A model generated the notes under the pieces. It was not told the DNA's origin and ran no database searches. It saw only the letters and a program-made list of their open reading frames with translations. From NCBI GenBank assembly GCA_002239025.1, contig MPNM01000003.1, positions 78,047-142,046 of the forward strand: a stretch of 64,000 nt of DNA. The letters are read 5' to 3'. The position numbers and the translations under genes are program-made. Below are positions 7,686-16,113 of this stretch, one piece after another; position 1 is the stretch's first letter, and the number at the start of each line of letters is the position of its first letter. The DNA comes from Chloroflexi bacterium bin125. Its GTDB lineage: Bacteria > Chloroflexota > Dehalococcoidia > Bin125.

Positions 7686-8726
7686 CTACTGCAGCGGCAG
7701 CGGCGATTGCCACCATGACGGCTTGTTGCTGACCTCGATCCTGGTGACCCACTTGACCCAGTTGTAGCCCCGATGACCCGGTGCGACGAGGCGCAGGGGG
7801 AATCCGTGGCCACTCGAGAGAGGCTCGCCCGAGATGTGGATGGCGAGCAACAACTGGTTGGCGTCGGTAATCGGAAAGCGTCGATTGAAGCCGGTTGCCG
7901 ACTCGATCACGATGCTCTCCGCGTGATCGTTGGGATCAGCGATTGCAATCACGTCAGACAGGCGCACTCCGCTCCATTCCTGGACCGTGTACCAACCCCC
8001 GGTGCAGTCGAGGGTGGCAGTGGTTCGGTGGTTGGCGATGTCCAGGATGGTCTGGTAGCCCAGTCTGGCCGGTGTGCCGACCTCTCCCTGGACAGTGAGC
8101 CGCCAGTCGTTGGCGTCGATTTGCTGCCGGCTGTCAAACAGCCATTGTGTAACCGGATGCGCGTTGCCCTGTCCGCTGGCCTCTTCCCGAGAACCAGTGA
8201 ATCTTGGCCGTTTGCCAGCAACCGGAGCTGCTGCCGAGGCTCCCTGCCAGAGCAGCAGGCCGCCGAGTCCAACGCCAAGCAGTCGCAGAGCAGCTCGGCG
8301 GTTGGTGAAGTCCGTGGTTTTGACCCGTCGCGGCCAACGCATGGCAGCGTGTGCAATCAGCGGGATTGTGAGTGCGAGACCGAGGGTCGTGTGGATGACA
8401 AGTAGGCGCATATTCCCGTAGAGCGGGATGTCAATTCCGCCCCGACCGATGATTGCCCAGAGCGTTCCGGTGGTCAGCACGCCAACGAATAGCAAGACCA
8501 GGACGAAAGAACCGATCGTTTCCGACACGACGCCTCGCCGGCGGAATGAGCGCAGGACGATGCGGTACTTCCATATGACCAGCCCAACCAACGAGAATCC
8601 TGCGATCCCGTGCAGCCAGAAGATCCATTCACCGCTGGGACGTCCAATTGTGAACGAGATCAGCCCGGAGAGCAGCTCGATGCTGAGCAGGAAGAGGATC
8701 GCATGGTTGGTCGCGCGGGCGCTCAT
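7686..8726 (-). CDS. Membrane cytochrome b-like / sulfite-oxidase-family molybdopterin oxidoreductase fusion
   Basis: A 346-residue two-part protein. Residues 1-130 form about four membrane helices with histidines at 39, 112 and 126, as in small b-type cytochrome anchors of YedZ/FRD type. Residues 142-160 hold a twin-arginine-like segment (NRRAALRLLGVGLGG) before a hydrophobic stretch. Residues about 175-346 form a sulfite-oxidase/YedY molybdopterin domain; Cys241 in ATLDCTGGWYTVQEWSGV is the expected Mo ligand, and APGHRGYNWVKWV matches the C-terminal family segment. It should transfer electrons between a periplasmic-side substrate and the membrane pool. The substrate is unknown. It runs opposite to the arginine genes, and its start sits 6 nt from a TACCGT box. 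Confidence 0.85.
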   Translation of the reverse strand: MSARATNHAILFLLSIELLSGLISFTIGRPSGEWIFWLHGIAGFSLVGLVIWKYRIVLRSFRRRGVVSETIGSFVLVLLFVGVLTTGTLWAIIGRGGIDIPLYGNMRLLVIHTTLGLALTIPLIAHAAMRWPRRVKTTDFTNRRAALRLLGVGLGGLLLWQGASAAAPVAGKRPRFTGSREEASGQGNAHPVTQWLFDSRQQIDANDWRLTVQGEVGTPARLGYQTILDIANHRTTATLDCTGGWYTVQEWSGVRLSDVIAIADPNDHAESIVIESATGFNRRFPITDANQLLLAIHISGEPLSSGHGFPLRLVAPGHRGYNWVKWVTRIEVSNKPSWWQSPLPLQ

Positions 8727-8732
8727 AGGGCG

Positions 8733-8738
8733 ACGGTA
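8733..8738 (-). promoter_or_regulatory. -10 box (TACCGT) for leaderless oxidoreductase mRNA
   Basis: TACCGT lies 6 nt before the ATG at 8726. It is the same hexamer as the one in front of the CoA-transferase at 4705. Confidence 0.5.
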
Positions 8739-8775
8739 TCTGGTTCGAAATGCAGTCCGACTGCGATCCGTGGGC

Positions 8776-8781
8776 TAGGCT
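8776..8781 (+). promoter_or_regulatory. -10 box (TAGGCT) for leaderless argB mRNA
   Basis: TAGGCT lies 7 nt before the argB ATG at 8789, and no Shine-Dalgarno sequence is present. It faces the divergent oxidoreductase promoter 38 bp away. Confidence 0.5.
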
Positions 8782-8788
8782 TGCATCC

Positions 8789-9568
8789 ATGACTTCCGCT
8801 AACCAGAACCTCGGCCCGGTCGTGATCAAGATCGGCGGCTCGACGCTTGGTGAACATGACACCTCGCTGTCGGACTGCGTCGCTCTACATCGCGAGGGTC
8901 GGCCGGTGGTCGTTGTCCACGGGGGCGGCGCGGCCGTGACCGACTGGCAGCGTCGACTCGGCGCTGAGGCAGCGTGGGTCGATGGGTTGCGCTCGACGAC
9001 GCCGGAGTCGTTGGAAGTGGTAGTTGCGGTGCTGGCCGGATTGATCAACAAAGAACTGACGCGACGGTTGCAGGAGCTGGGCGCCCCGGCGATTGGCCTG
9101 AGCGGTGTCGACGGCGGCACACTGCGTTCGCCAATCTCGACGAGAATCGGACTCGTGGGTGAAACGCCGCGCTGCGACCCTCACACACTGCGACGGATTC
9201 TCGACGCCGGCTTGCTACCTGTGCTCGCACCGGTGGGGTTGGCGGAAGATTTGTCCACGACCCTGAACATCAACGCCGATGCGGCGGCCGGTGCGGTGGC
9301 GAATGCGCTTGGCGCTTCTGCTCTGATCTTCCTGACCGACGTTCCGCAGGTGCTGGACGGTAACGGGGCGGGAATCGAATGCCTGAATGACGCACGGCAA
9401 CGGGAGTTGACCGAGTGCGGAGTGATCGCCGGCGGAATGTTGCCCAAGTTGCGCGCCGGGCGTGAAACGGTTGGCTCGGGCGCTGAGGTCCGTATCGTAG
9501 ACGGCAGACAACCGCAAATCGTCCGCGCAGCCGTTGATGGCGCGGCAGTGGGAACGGCCCTCGTATGA
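8789..9568 (+). CDS. argB: Acetylglutamate kinase
   Basis: ArgB phosphorylates N-acetylglutamate with ATP, the second step of arginine synthesis. The chosen ATG at 8789 gives 259 residues starting MTSANQNLGPVVIKIGGS. Amino-acid-kinase signatures are IKIGGSTL, VVHGGGAAVTDWQRRLG, a central SGVDGGTLRSP, and LNINADAAAGAVANALGA before FLTDVPQVLD. It restarts the arginine cluster after the divergent oxidoreductase and overlaps the next gene by 4 nt (ATGA), so the two are probably translated together. The N-terminal Arg-binding helix of feedback-inhibited long forms seems absent, so feedback inhibition by arginine is uncertain. Confidence 0.93.
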   Translation: MTSANQNLGPVVIKIGGSTLGEHDTSLSDCVALHREGRPVVVVHGGGAAVTDWQRRLGAEAAWVDGLRSTTPESLEVVVAVLAGLINKELTRRLQELGAPAIGLSGVDGGTLRSPISTRIGLVGETPRCDPHTLRRILDAGLLPVLAPVGLAEDLSTTLNINADAAAGAVANALGASALIFLTDVPQVLDGNGAGIECLNDARQRELTECGVIAGGMLPKLRAGRETVGSGAEVRIVDGRQPQIVRAAVDGAAVGTALV

Positions 9569-12500
9569 AGTGGTCCCCGTGGATCCATCGCAGCCAGGGT
9601 GGCTGGCGCAACGGCAGCGACGGCCCGCACGACGTGCCGCCGTCGGATGAAGGTCGCTCCGGCGAACTTGGTCCGCCGCCGCCGGTCTTCCGCGAGGGAC
9701 TCGGTGGAGGCGGCGGCGCTGGCGCCGACGAGCCGCCTCCATACACGGCTGCCGAGGGCCAGCCACCTGAGGACAACCGCACCTGGCCACGCGTCGTCGT
9801 CGCCGGCGTCGCCCTGCTGGTGCTGCTGATCCTGCTCAATATCGGCATCGATATCTACGTTGATCGACTCTGGTTCGACAACGTCGGTTACCGCGGCGTG
9901 TTCGACCTCCGCATCGTGACGCAAGTCTGGCTGTTCGTTGCCGGCGCAGGAATATCGTTGCTGGTGCTGGGCCTGTCCTATGCGGTCGCCTGGCGTATGC
10001 CCGTCGAGGCGATGGCGCCGGTGGTTGACGATCCTCGACTGACACGCGTGATTCACATCATCGCCGCTGTGGCGATGATTCTCCTGGCGATCATCTTCGG
10101 TTCGGTGGCCGCAGGGCAATGGGAGCTCATCCTCCAGTATCTGAACGCCAAACCGTTCGGCTCGACAGACCCGCAGTTTGGCAAGGACCTCGGCTTCTAC
10201 ATCTTCGAGCTCGAAGCGCTTCAGTTCATGAAGGGCTGGGCGACCGGCCTGGCGATCATGACGATGCTCTCCACGGCCGCGACCTACGGCGTGCGGCTGA
10301 TGATGCATCACGGCAACGCCCAGTCAACCCTCGGCGTGCGCATCCACCTGGCACTCACCATCGCGGTAGTCATGGCGCTGTTCGTCTGGAGCTACTGGCT
10401 GGCTCGCTTCGAACTGGCGTTGAGCCCTAGTGGATTCGTCTACGGTGCGACGTTTACCGACGACACCATCCGCTCACCAGTCCAAATCGTCAAGATGGTC
10501 GCGGCAATCATCGTCATCCTGGGCGTGCTGTCGTGGCCGTTCCACGAGCGGCTGCGATTTGCGATCGGTCCGATCGCGGCCCTGATTCTGGTCTCGATCG
10601 TCGGTGGCGCAATCCTGCCGGCTGCAATTCAGCGATTCACAGTTGAGCCGAACGAGCTCGAACGCGAGACGCCGTACATCGAGCGCAACATCGCCGCGAC
10701 ACGGGCCGCATTCGCGCTGGACGAGATCGAGGAGCGCGAATTCAACGCAGACGATGCCGTTGATGAAGGTGATCTACAACTCAATCCCGAGGCGTTGCTC
10801 AACGTCCGCCTTTGGGACCACCGTCCGCTGAACGACACGCTGAACACCATCCAGACCATTCGACCGCTGTACGTGTATCCGGATGTCGATGTCGACCGCT
10901 ACATGGTGGGCGGCGAGGAGCATCAGGTCTTCCTGGCTGCGCGTGAGCTTTCCCAGGCGAATTTGCAGTCGACGCAGCAGGGATGGGTCAACCGCCGCCT
11001 GCAGTTCACGCACGGTTTCGGTGTAGTGATGACACCGGTCGATGAGGTGTCGCCGGCGGGTGAGCCAGTCTTCTGGGTCTCTAACATTCCCCCGGAAGTG
11101 ATCGAAGAGACGTCGTCGGGGCCGATCGACCTGGAGATCGTGGAGCCGAGGATCTACTACGGCGAAGTCACCGACGCCTACATCATCGCCAACAGCCGCA
11201 CAGAAGAGTTTGACTATCCGCTCAGCGGTGATGACTCGACAGGTGAACTGGATCAGGCGACGACCCGATACTCGGGTCTGGGCGGGATCGAGCTGGGCGG
11301 GCTCTTCCGTCGCCTGGCATTCGCCTGGTCGTTTGGCGACGCCAACATCCTGATTTCGGGTTCCGTCGATGGCGACAGCCGGATCCTCTTCCGTCGACTG
11401 ATCCAGGAGCGCGTGAATGAACTTGCTCCATTCCTACAGCTTGACGCCGACCCGTACATCGTTGTTGGTGAAGACGGCCACCTGTACTGGATCCAGGATG
11501 CTTACACGGTCACCGATCGGTACCCGTACTCGCAGCCTCATGGCGTTGGCTACAACTACGTTCGCAACTCGGTCAAAGCGGTGATCGACGCCTACAACGG
11601 CTCGGTTGACTTGTACATCGTCGACGACAGCGATCCGATCATCCAGGTCTGGCAGGACATCTTCCCCGAGCTGTTCAAGCCGGCCGATGAGTTCCCGCTC
11701 GACCTCCAGCAGCATTGGCGTTACCCGCAGGACTACTTCCAGATCCAGGCGGACCAGTACCTCACGTATCACATCGAGTCGGCGCGCGGCCTGTTCAACC
11801 GCGAGGACCTCTGGGCGATCCCACAGGAACTGCTGCGCCAGCAGGAGATTGCGGTTGAGCCTTACTACGTGACGCTGCGCCTCCCCGATCAGCCGGAGCC
11901 CGAGTTCCTGCTGATCCTGCCATTCACGCCTCGCAACCGACTGAACTCGATCGCATGGATGGCCGGTCGCTCCGACGGAGAGAACTACGGCAAGTTATTC
12001 GCATTCCGCTTCCCGTCTAACAAGAACGTCGACGGTCCGAAACAGATTGAAAACCGAATCGACCAGGACGTTGCTGTGTCCCGACAGTTCACGCTCCTGG
12101 GCCAGCAGGGCTCGGAGGTGATCAGAGGCAACCTCCTGTTCATCCCGGTCGGCGACTCGTACGTGTACGTCGAACCGATCTACCTGCAAGCCGATACCGG
12201 ACGCTACCCACAGCTCAAGGGGGTGATCGTCGTCAACGGCGACCGCATTGCCTTCGAGGACACGTTTGTCAACGCGGTGCAGGTTGCGTTGGGTAACCGT
12301 GCGGCCCAGGGTCTGTCCTTCCTCGGCGACGTGCCTGGTCAGGCCGTAACGGAGGAAGCTGCCGAAGAGCCGGACGTCGAAGCCCAGCAAGCTCAGCAGG
12401 ATCGACAGCCGGTGACACTGTCGGATGATGCGGCAGAACTCACAGCACAAGCCCAAGAGGCCTTCGAGGAAGCGCTGGAGAAGCAGCGCGAAGGAGACTG

Positions 12501-12570
12501 GGCCGGCTACGGCGAAGCGCTTGATCGGCTGGGCCTGATCCTCGAGCGGCTAGCGGAGTCGTCGGAGTAG
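9565..12570 (+). CDS. UPF0182 (COG1615) large membrane protein
   Basis: A 1001-residue protein of the UPF0182 family, whose function is not known. Residues 1-70 are Gly/Pro-rich and polar (FREGLGGGGGAGADE). About seven membrane helices occupy residues 73-350 (first: VVVAGVALLVLLILLNIGI). A long extracytoplasmic domain follows, with the family segments IERNIAATRAAFAL, YVYPDVDVDRYM, YSQPHGVGYNYVRNSVKAVI, LPFTPRNRLNSIAWMAGRSD, and YVEPIYLQ. The C-terminal 80 residues are rich in Glu, Gln and Ala. It overlaps argB by 4 nt, an odd pairing for a membrane protein; whether it contributes to arginine synthesis is unknown. Confidence 0.9.
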   Translation: MKWSPWIHRSQGGWRNGSDGPHDVPPSDEGRSGELGPPPPVFREGLGGGGGAGADEPPPYTAAEGQPPEDNRTWPRVVVAGVALLVLLILLNIGIDIYVDRLWFDNVGYRGVFDLRIVTQVWLFVAGAGISLLVLGLSYAVAWRMPVEAMAPVVDDPRLTRVIHIIAAVAMILLAIIFGSVAAGQWELILQYLNAKPFGSTDPQFGKDLGFYIFELEALQFMKGWATGLAIMTMLSTAATYGVRLMMHHGNAQSTLGVRIHLALTIAVVMALFVWSYWLARFELALSPSGFVYGATFTDDTIRSPVQIVKMVAAIIVILGVLSWPFHERLRFAIGPIAALILVSIVGGAILPAAIQRFTVEPNELERETPYIERNIAATRAAFALDEIEEREFNADDAVDEGDLQLNPEALLNVRLWDHRPLNDTLNTIQTIRPLYVYPDVDVDRYMVGGEEHQVFLAARELSQANLQSTQQGWVNRRLQFTHGFGVVMTPVDEVSPAGEPVFWVSNIPPEVIEETSSGPIDLEIVEPRIYYGEVTDAYIIANSRTEEFDYPLSGDDSTGELDQATTRYSGLGGIELGGLFRRLAFAWSFGDANILISGSVDGDSRILFRRLIQERVNELAPFLQLDADPYIVVGEDGHLYWIQDAYTVTDRYPYSQPHGVGYNYVRNSVKAVIDAYNGSVDLYIVDDSDPIIQVWQDIFPELFKPADEFPLDLQQHWRYPQDYFQIQADQYLTYHIESARGLFNREDLWAIPQELLRQQEIAVEPYYVTLRLPDQPEPEFLLILPFTPRNRLNSIAWMAGRSDGENYGKLFAFRFPSNKNVDGPKQIENRIDQDVAVSRQFTLLGQQGSEVIRGNLLFIPVGDSYVYVEPIYLQADTGRYPQLKGVIVVNGDRIAFEDTFVNAVQVALGNRAAQGLSFLGDVPGQAVTEEAAEEPDVEAQQAQQDRQPVTLSDDAAELTAQAQEAFEEALEKQREGDWAGYGEALDRLGLILERLAESSE

Positions 12571-13013
12571 ACGACCGCTGTTTCCGCTTCCCCTCGCAGG
12601 GGGAGCTGCCACAGGCTGGGGGGGTCTCTTCCCTCTAACGCCAAACTTCAAGCCGTGGACTCCATCCTCGTCATTCCCGCAACAAGGAGACCTTCGAAAA
12701 ACTCCCCTTCTCCCCCCTTGCGGGGGAGATGCCGAAGGCAGAGGGGGGTCCTGTCCGCAGCTACTATCTGGTACTCACCGACCGCTCCACCTCTGTCACT
12801 CCGTGACATCTCGCCCCGCAAGGGGGGGAGATGGGATTCGGGGCTTGTTCAAGGGTCTCCAACAAGCGCGGGTATGACGGGCCTACTTGCGGGAACTTGG
12901 CTCTCTTTCAATCGTCTCATTGCGAGCGCTATCGGTTTCATAGACGCCTGACAATCGCTCGCGTAGTCTGAATCGGATTGAGTCTCCCTGTCGGGGTAAC
13001 CGGAGTGACGAAT
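12571..13013. repeat. Long intergenic region built of mixed palindromic repeats (copy 2 of family 1, with family 2 arms)
   Basis: This 443-bp gap holds no gene. A truncated family 1 arm is at 12586-12627. A full family 1 unit lies at 12701-12834. It is flanked by inverted arms resembling family 2: 12669-12692 and 12854-12880 share GGTCTCC and GCGGG(A/T)ATGACG in opposite orientations. The region separates the UPF0182 gene from argD, which run in the same direction. A CGGAG ribosome-binding site precedes argD at the end of the gap. Confidence 0.8.
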
Positions 13014-14198
13014 ATGCCCACCACTGCTGAGCGCGAGTCTGCTGTCTTCATGATGTCGGCGGGCCGTTTGCCCGTCACGCTGGTGCGTGGTGAGGGCACG
13101 AAGGTCTGGGATGACGAAGGCAACGAGTATCTCGACTTCGTCGCTGGTATTGCTTCCGACAACCTCGGTCACTGCCATCCGCGTGTCGTCGAGGCGCTCA
13201 AGCAACAGGCCGAGACGCTACTGCACGTATCCAACTACTTCTACACGATTCCCCAGCTCGATCTGGCCGACATGGTGCTCGAGCAGTCGGGTATGACCCG
13301 CATCTTCTTCTGCAACAGCGGCGCAGAAGCAACCGAGGGCGCGATCAAAATCGGCCGTAAGTGGGGCCAGACGCGGCGCGACGGGGCCTCGGAGATCATC
13401 GTCATGGACGAGGCCTTCCACGGCCGGACTCTGGCCTCGGTCAATGCGTCCGGCAATCCTCGCTACCGCGAGCCGTTTGGCCCGCTCGACGGATTCCGGC
13501 ACGTGCCATTCAATGATGTCGGTGCGGTGCGCGATGCCGTTGGTCCCGAGACGGCCGCAATCCTGGTCGAGCCGCTGCAGGGTGAGGGCGGAGTCAATGT
13601 CGCCGACGACGGCTACCTGACCGCCCTCCGCGCCATTTGCGACGAACATAACCTGCTGCTGATGCTGGACGAGGTCCAGACCGGAATCGGTCGGACGGGC
13701 AAACTGTTTGCCTGGCAGCACGAGGATGTACAGCCCGACGTGATGGCCCTGGCCAAGGGTCTGGGCAGCGGCGTGCCGATTGGCGCGATCGTCGCCAACG
13801 AGCGTGGCGACATTCTTGAGCCCGGCGACCACGGCACGACGTTTGGCGGTCAGCCGTTCACCACGGCGGTCGCCCTGGAGACGCTTCGCGTCATTGTCGA
13901 CGAGGACATTCCCGCGCAAGCTGAGGCTCGCGGCGCACAGTTGACATCGGGCATTCGCGCGTTGGAGGATCGGCATCCGTTGATCGACCACGTGCGCGGC
14001 AAGGGCCTGTTAATCGCGGTGCAATTGAGCGCCGACGTTGGTCCGGCGCTGGTGACGGCGATCCGCGACCGCGGTCTGCTTTGCAACGTGGTCAAGCCGA
14101 ATGTGCTGCGACTGGTGCCGCCGCTGACGATCTCGGAGGACGAGATCGACCAGGCGATCGGCATCATTGACGACGCGCTGGCGTCAATCTCGGAGTAA
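13014..14198 (+). CDS. argD: Acetylornithine aminotransferase
   Basis: ArgD is a PLP-dependent class III aminotransferase that converts N-acetylglutamate semialdehyde to N-acetylornithine. The ATG at 13014 gives 394 residues, with CGGAG 8 nt upstream. Family features are FFCNSGAEATEGAIK, DEAFHGRTLAS, LLMLDEVQTGIGRTGKLFA (Asp219 for the PLP ring nitrogen) and ALAKGLGSGVPIGAI with Lys248 as the Schiff-base lysine. Length is normal. Some ArgD proteins also act in lysine synthesis as DapC; this cannot be decided here. It is separated from argB by the UPF0182 gene and a repeat-filled gap. Confidence 0.93.
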   Translation: MPTTAERESAVFMMSAGRLPVTLVRGEGTKVWDDEGNEYLDFVAGIASDNLGHCHPRVVEALKQQAETLLHVSNYFYTIPQLDLADMVLEQSGMTRIFFCNSGAEATEGAIKIGRKWGQTRRDGASEIIVMDEAFHGRTLASVNASGNPRYREPFGPLDGFRHVPFNDVGAVRDAVGPETAAILVEPLQGEGGVNVADDGYLTALRAICDEHNLLLMLDEVQTGIGRTGKLFAWQHEDVQPDVMALAKGLGSGVPIGAIVANERGDILEPGDHGTTFGGQPFTTAVALETLRVIVDEDIPAQAEARGAQLTSGIRALEDRHPLIDHVRGKGLLIAVQLSADVGPALVTAIRDRGLLCNVVKPNVLRLVPPLTISEDEIDQAIGIIDDALASISE

Positions 14199-14236
14199 TC
14201 CTTACAACACCAACTAGAACCGGACAGGAGACCCGG

Positions 14237-15490
14237 GTGGCGAAACGAACAGATGAGAAGCGTGTGGTGCTGGCCTACTCGGGTGGGCTGGATACGTCGG
14301 TGGTGACGCGTTGGCTGACCGAGCGCGGTTGGGAAGTCGTCTGCATGACAGCCGACATGGGCTATCTCGAGGCCGACGAAGAGTTGGAATCGCGTGCCTA
14401 TGCCGCCGGTGCGGTTGGCTTCGAAATGCTCGATCTGCGCGAGGACTTTGCCCAGGCATTCTGCTTCCCGGCGCTGATGGCCGGCGCGTTGTACGAAGGT
14501 CGCTACCCGCTAGCCACGGCGCTGGCGCGTCCCTTGATTGCCAAGGCGCTCGTTGACGTCGCACGCCAGCACAACGCGACGGCGGTGGCACACGGTTGCA
14601 CGGGCAAGGGCAACGATCAGGTCCGGTTCGATGTGTCGGTTCAGGCGCTGGCGCCGGACTTGCGCATTCTCGCTCCCGTCCGCGAATGGGAACTGACGAC
14701 GCGCGAGTCCGAGATCGTCTACGCCCAGGCGCACAGCATTCCGATCACGGTGAGCGTTGAGAAACAGTACTCAACCGACGAGAACCTCTGGGGTCGGTCG
14801 ATCGAGGCCGGTCCGTTGGAGGATCCGTGGACCGAGCCGCCCGACAATGTTTGGGAATGGACGGTCAATCCGGAAGATGCTCCAGACGAGCCGACGTACC
14901 TCGAGATTGGCTTCGAGCATGGCCGACCTGTCTCGTTGGACGGCGAAGCGCTCGATTCTGTCACATTGATCAGCCGCGTTCACGATGTCGCCGGGGCCAA
15001 CGGCGTTGGCCGGATCGACATGGTGGAAGACCGACTCGTCGGCATCAAGTCCCGTGAGGTCTATGAGGCGCCGGCAGCGACGACGCTGCGCATCGCGCAC
15101 CAGGCGCTCGAGACGCTGACCCTCTCCAAGAGCCAGATCCGGCTCAAGCATCGACTGATGCAGGACTACGCGGATCTGATTTACGACGGCCTCTGGTTCA
15201 CGGGCACGCACCAGGACCTTGCCGCGTTTACCGCCTCGATGCAGCGCCATGTGACCGGCACGTCGCGGGTCAAGCTGTACAAGGGCCAGGCCGTCGTTGT
15301 TGGCGTCGAGAGTCCGAACAGCCTCTACCAGTACTCGCTGGCGACCTACGACGAGGGTGACGTATTCGACCAGACATCGGCGGTTGGATTCATCGACATC
15401 TTCGGCCTGCCGGTGCGTGTTCAGGCAGAGAAGCAGTTGCTCCGACAACCGGGCGGCGTCTTGGACGTATCATCGGGACACACGTCGTAA
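14237..15490 (+). CDS. argG: Argininosuccinate synthase
   Basis: ArgG joins citrulline and aspartate using ATP. The start is a GTG at 14237 with a strong AGGAG 7 nt upstream; the protein has 417 residues. The PP-loop ATP-binding motif AYSGGLDTSVV is at residues 13-23, and AHGCTGKGNDQVRFD, YSTDENLWGRSIEAG and ESPNSLYQYSLATY are the usual family blocks. In many arginine clusters argF lies just ahead of argG; here only 38 nt separate argD and argG and argF is missing. Confidence 0.95.
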   Translation: MAKRTDEKRVVLAYSGGLDTSVVTRWLTERGWEVVCMTADMGYLEADEELESRAYAAGAVGFEMLDLREDFAQAFCFPALMAGALYEGRYPLATALARPLIAKALVDVARQHNATAVAHGCTGKGNDQVRFDVSVQALAPDLRILAPVREWELTTRESEIVYAQAHSIPITVSVEKQYSTDENLWGRSIEAGPLEDPWTEPPDNVWEWTVNPEDAPDEPTYLEIGFEHGRPVSLDGEALDSVTLISRVHDVAGANGVGRIDMVEDRLVGIKSREVYEAPAATTLRIAHQALETLTLSKSQIRLKHRLMQDYADLIYDGLWFTGTHQDLAAFTASMQRHVTGTSRVKLYKGQAVVVGVESPNSLYQYSLATYDEGDVFDQTSAVGFIDIFGLPVRVQAEKQLLRQPGGVLDVSSGHTS

Positions 15491-15563
15491 CCGATCGACC
15501 GATGGCCACCTCGGTGCGCACACGAGTCGGTAGGAGACATGTTGACCAGATTGGATATGGGCG

Positions 15564-15923
15564 ATGACGACCAACGCCTCTAACAATGAGATCGCAGTCG
15601 AATACGAAGCGGCTGTACCCACGGCCGGCGGTCCCGACGCTGCGGACTTCCAGATCCGTCGGCCCGGGCATGCAACGCTGGAGTGCGCCCTATATCTCGC
15701 GCTGGACGCAAAGCAGGCGTTTGAGGCGCTCTGCGGTCCACTCTCCGAGGATCAGATACAGCTCGTGATTCGCGCGCTGGCCGACGGCATCTACCCCGCG
15801 CAGATTGCAGAGCTCGGTGAGCCGGCGGCGATCTGGACGATTCGCGCTCGTGAGCTGTCGGCAGAGCAACTCGACGCAGCGATCAGCGCCGCGGGTCTGA
15901 CGAAGCTGCCGACGGACGAATAG
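15564..15923 (+). CDS. Hypothetical protein between argG and argH
   Basis: A 119-residue protein that I do not recognise, starting MTTNASNNEIAVEYEAA. The first 35 residues are acidic and polar; the rest looks alpha-helical, with an acidic, Ala/Leu-rich C-terminal half (ARELSAEQLDAAISAAGL). There is no signal peptide, membrane segment or metal motif. It lies 73 nt after argG and in the same direction; codon use looks like its neighbours. Position suggests co-transcription with arginine genes but no role can be inferred. Confidence 0.65.
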   Translation: MTTNASNNEIAVEYEAAVPTAGGPDAADFQIRRPGHATLECALYLALDAKQAFEALCGPLSEDQIQLVIRALADGIYPAQIAELGEPAAIWTIRARELSAEQLDAAISAAGLTKLPTDE

Positions 15924-15968
15924 GGCGGTATCTCTGCCGACGGAAGTGGCGACAACCATGCATAACCC

Positions 15969-16094
15969 GCTCGCCCTCGCATGGGGAGCTGTCGCGAAGC
16001 GACTGAGGGGGTCCCTCGGTGCGTGACGAGCAAATGCGAGCGAGCCGGGCGGGAACCCCTCCGCCTTCGGCACCTCCCCCTGCAAGGGGGAGGG
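15969..16094. repeat. Family 1 intergenic palindromic repeat, copy 3
   Basis: Left arm 15969-16014 carries GTCGC-GAA-GCGAC in place of GTCAC-GAA-GTGAC, a change on both sides of the stem that keeps pairing. Right arm 16055-16094 carries the GCCTTCGGC-type stem and the CCTCCCCCTGCAAGGGGGAGG hairpin region. It lies between two genes of the same direction and ends about 20 nt before argH. Confidence 0.8.
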
Positions 16095-16113
16095 AGAACT
16101 GAATTGCAGGCGT

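Noticed and set aside
9181..10311. 376-residue minus-strand open frame opposite argB and UPF0182
   Set aside because: It is His/Asp/Arg-rich with no family pattern, covers two clear genes on the other strand and is typical of antisense frames in high-GC DNA.
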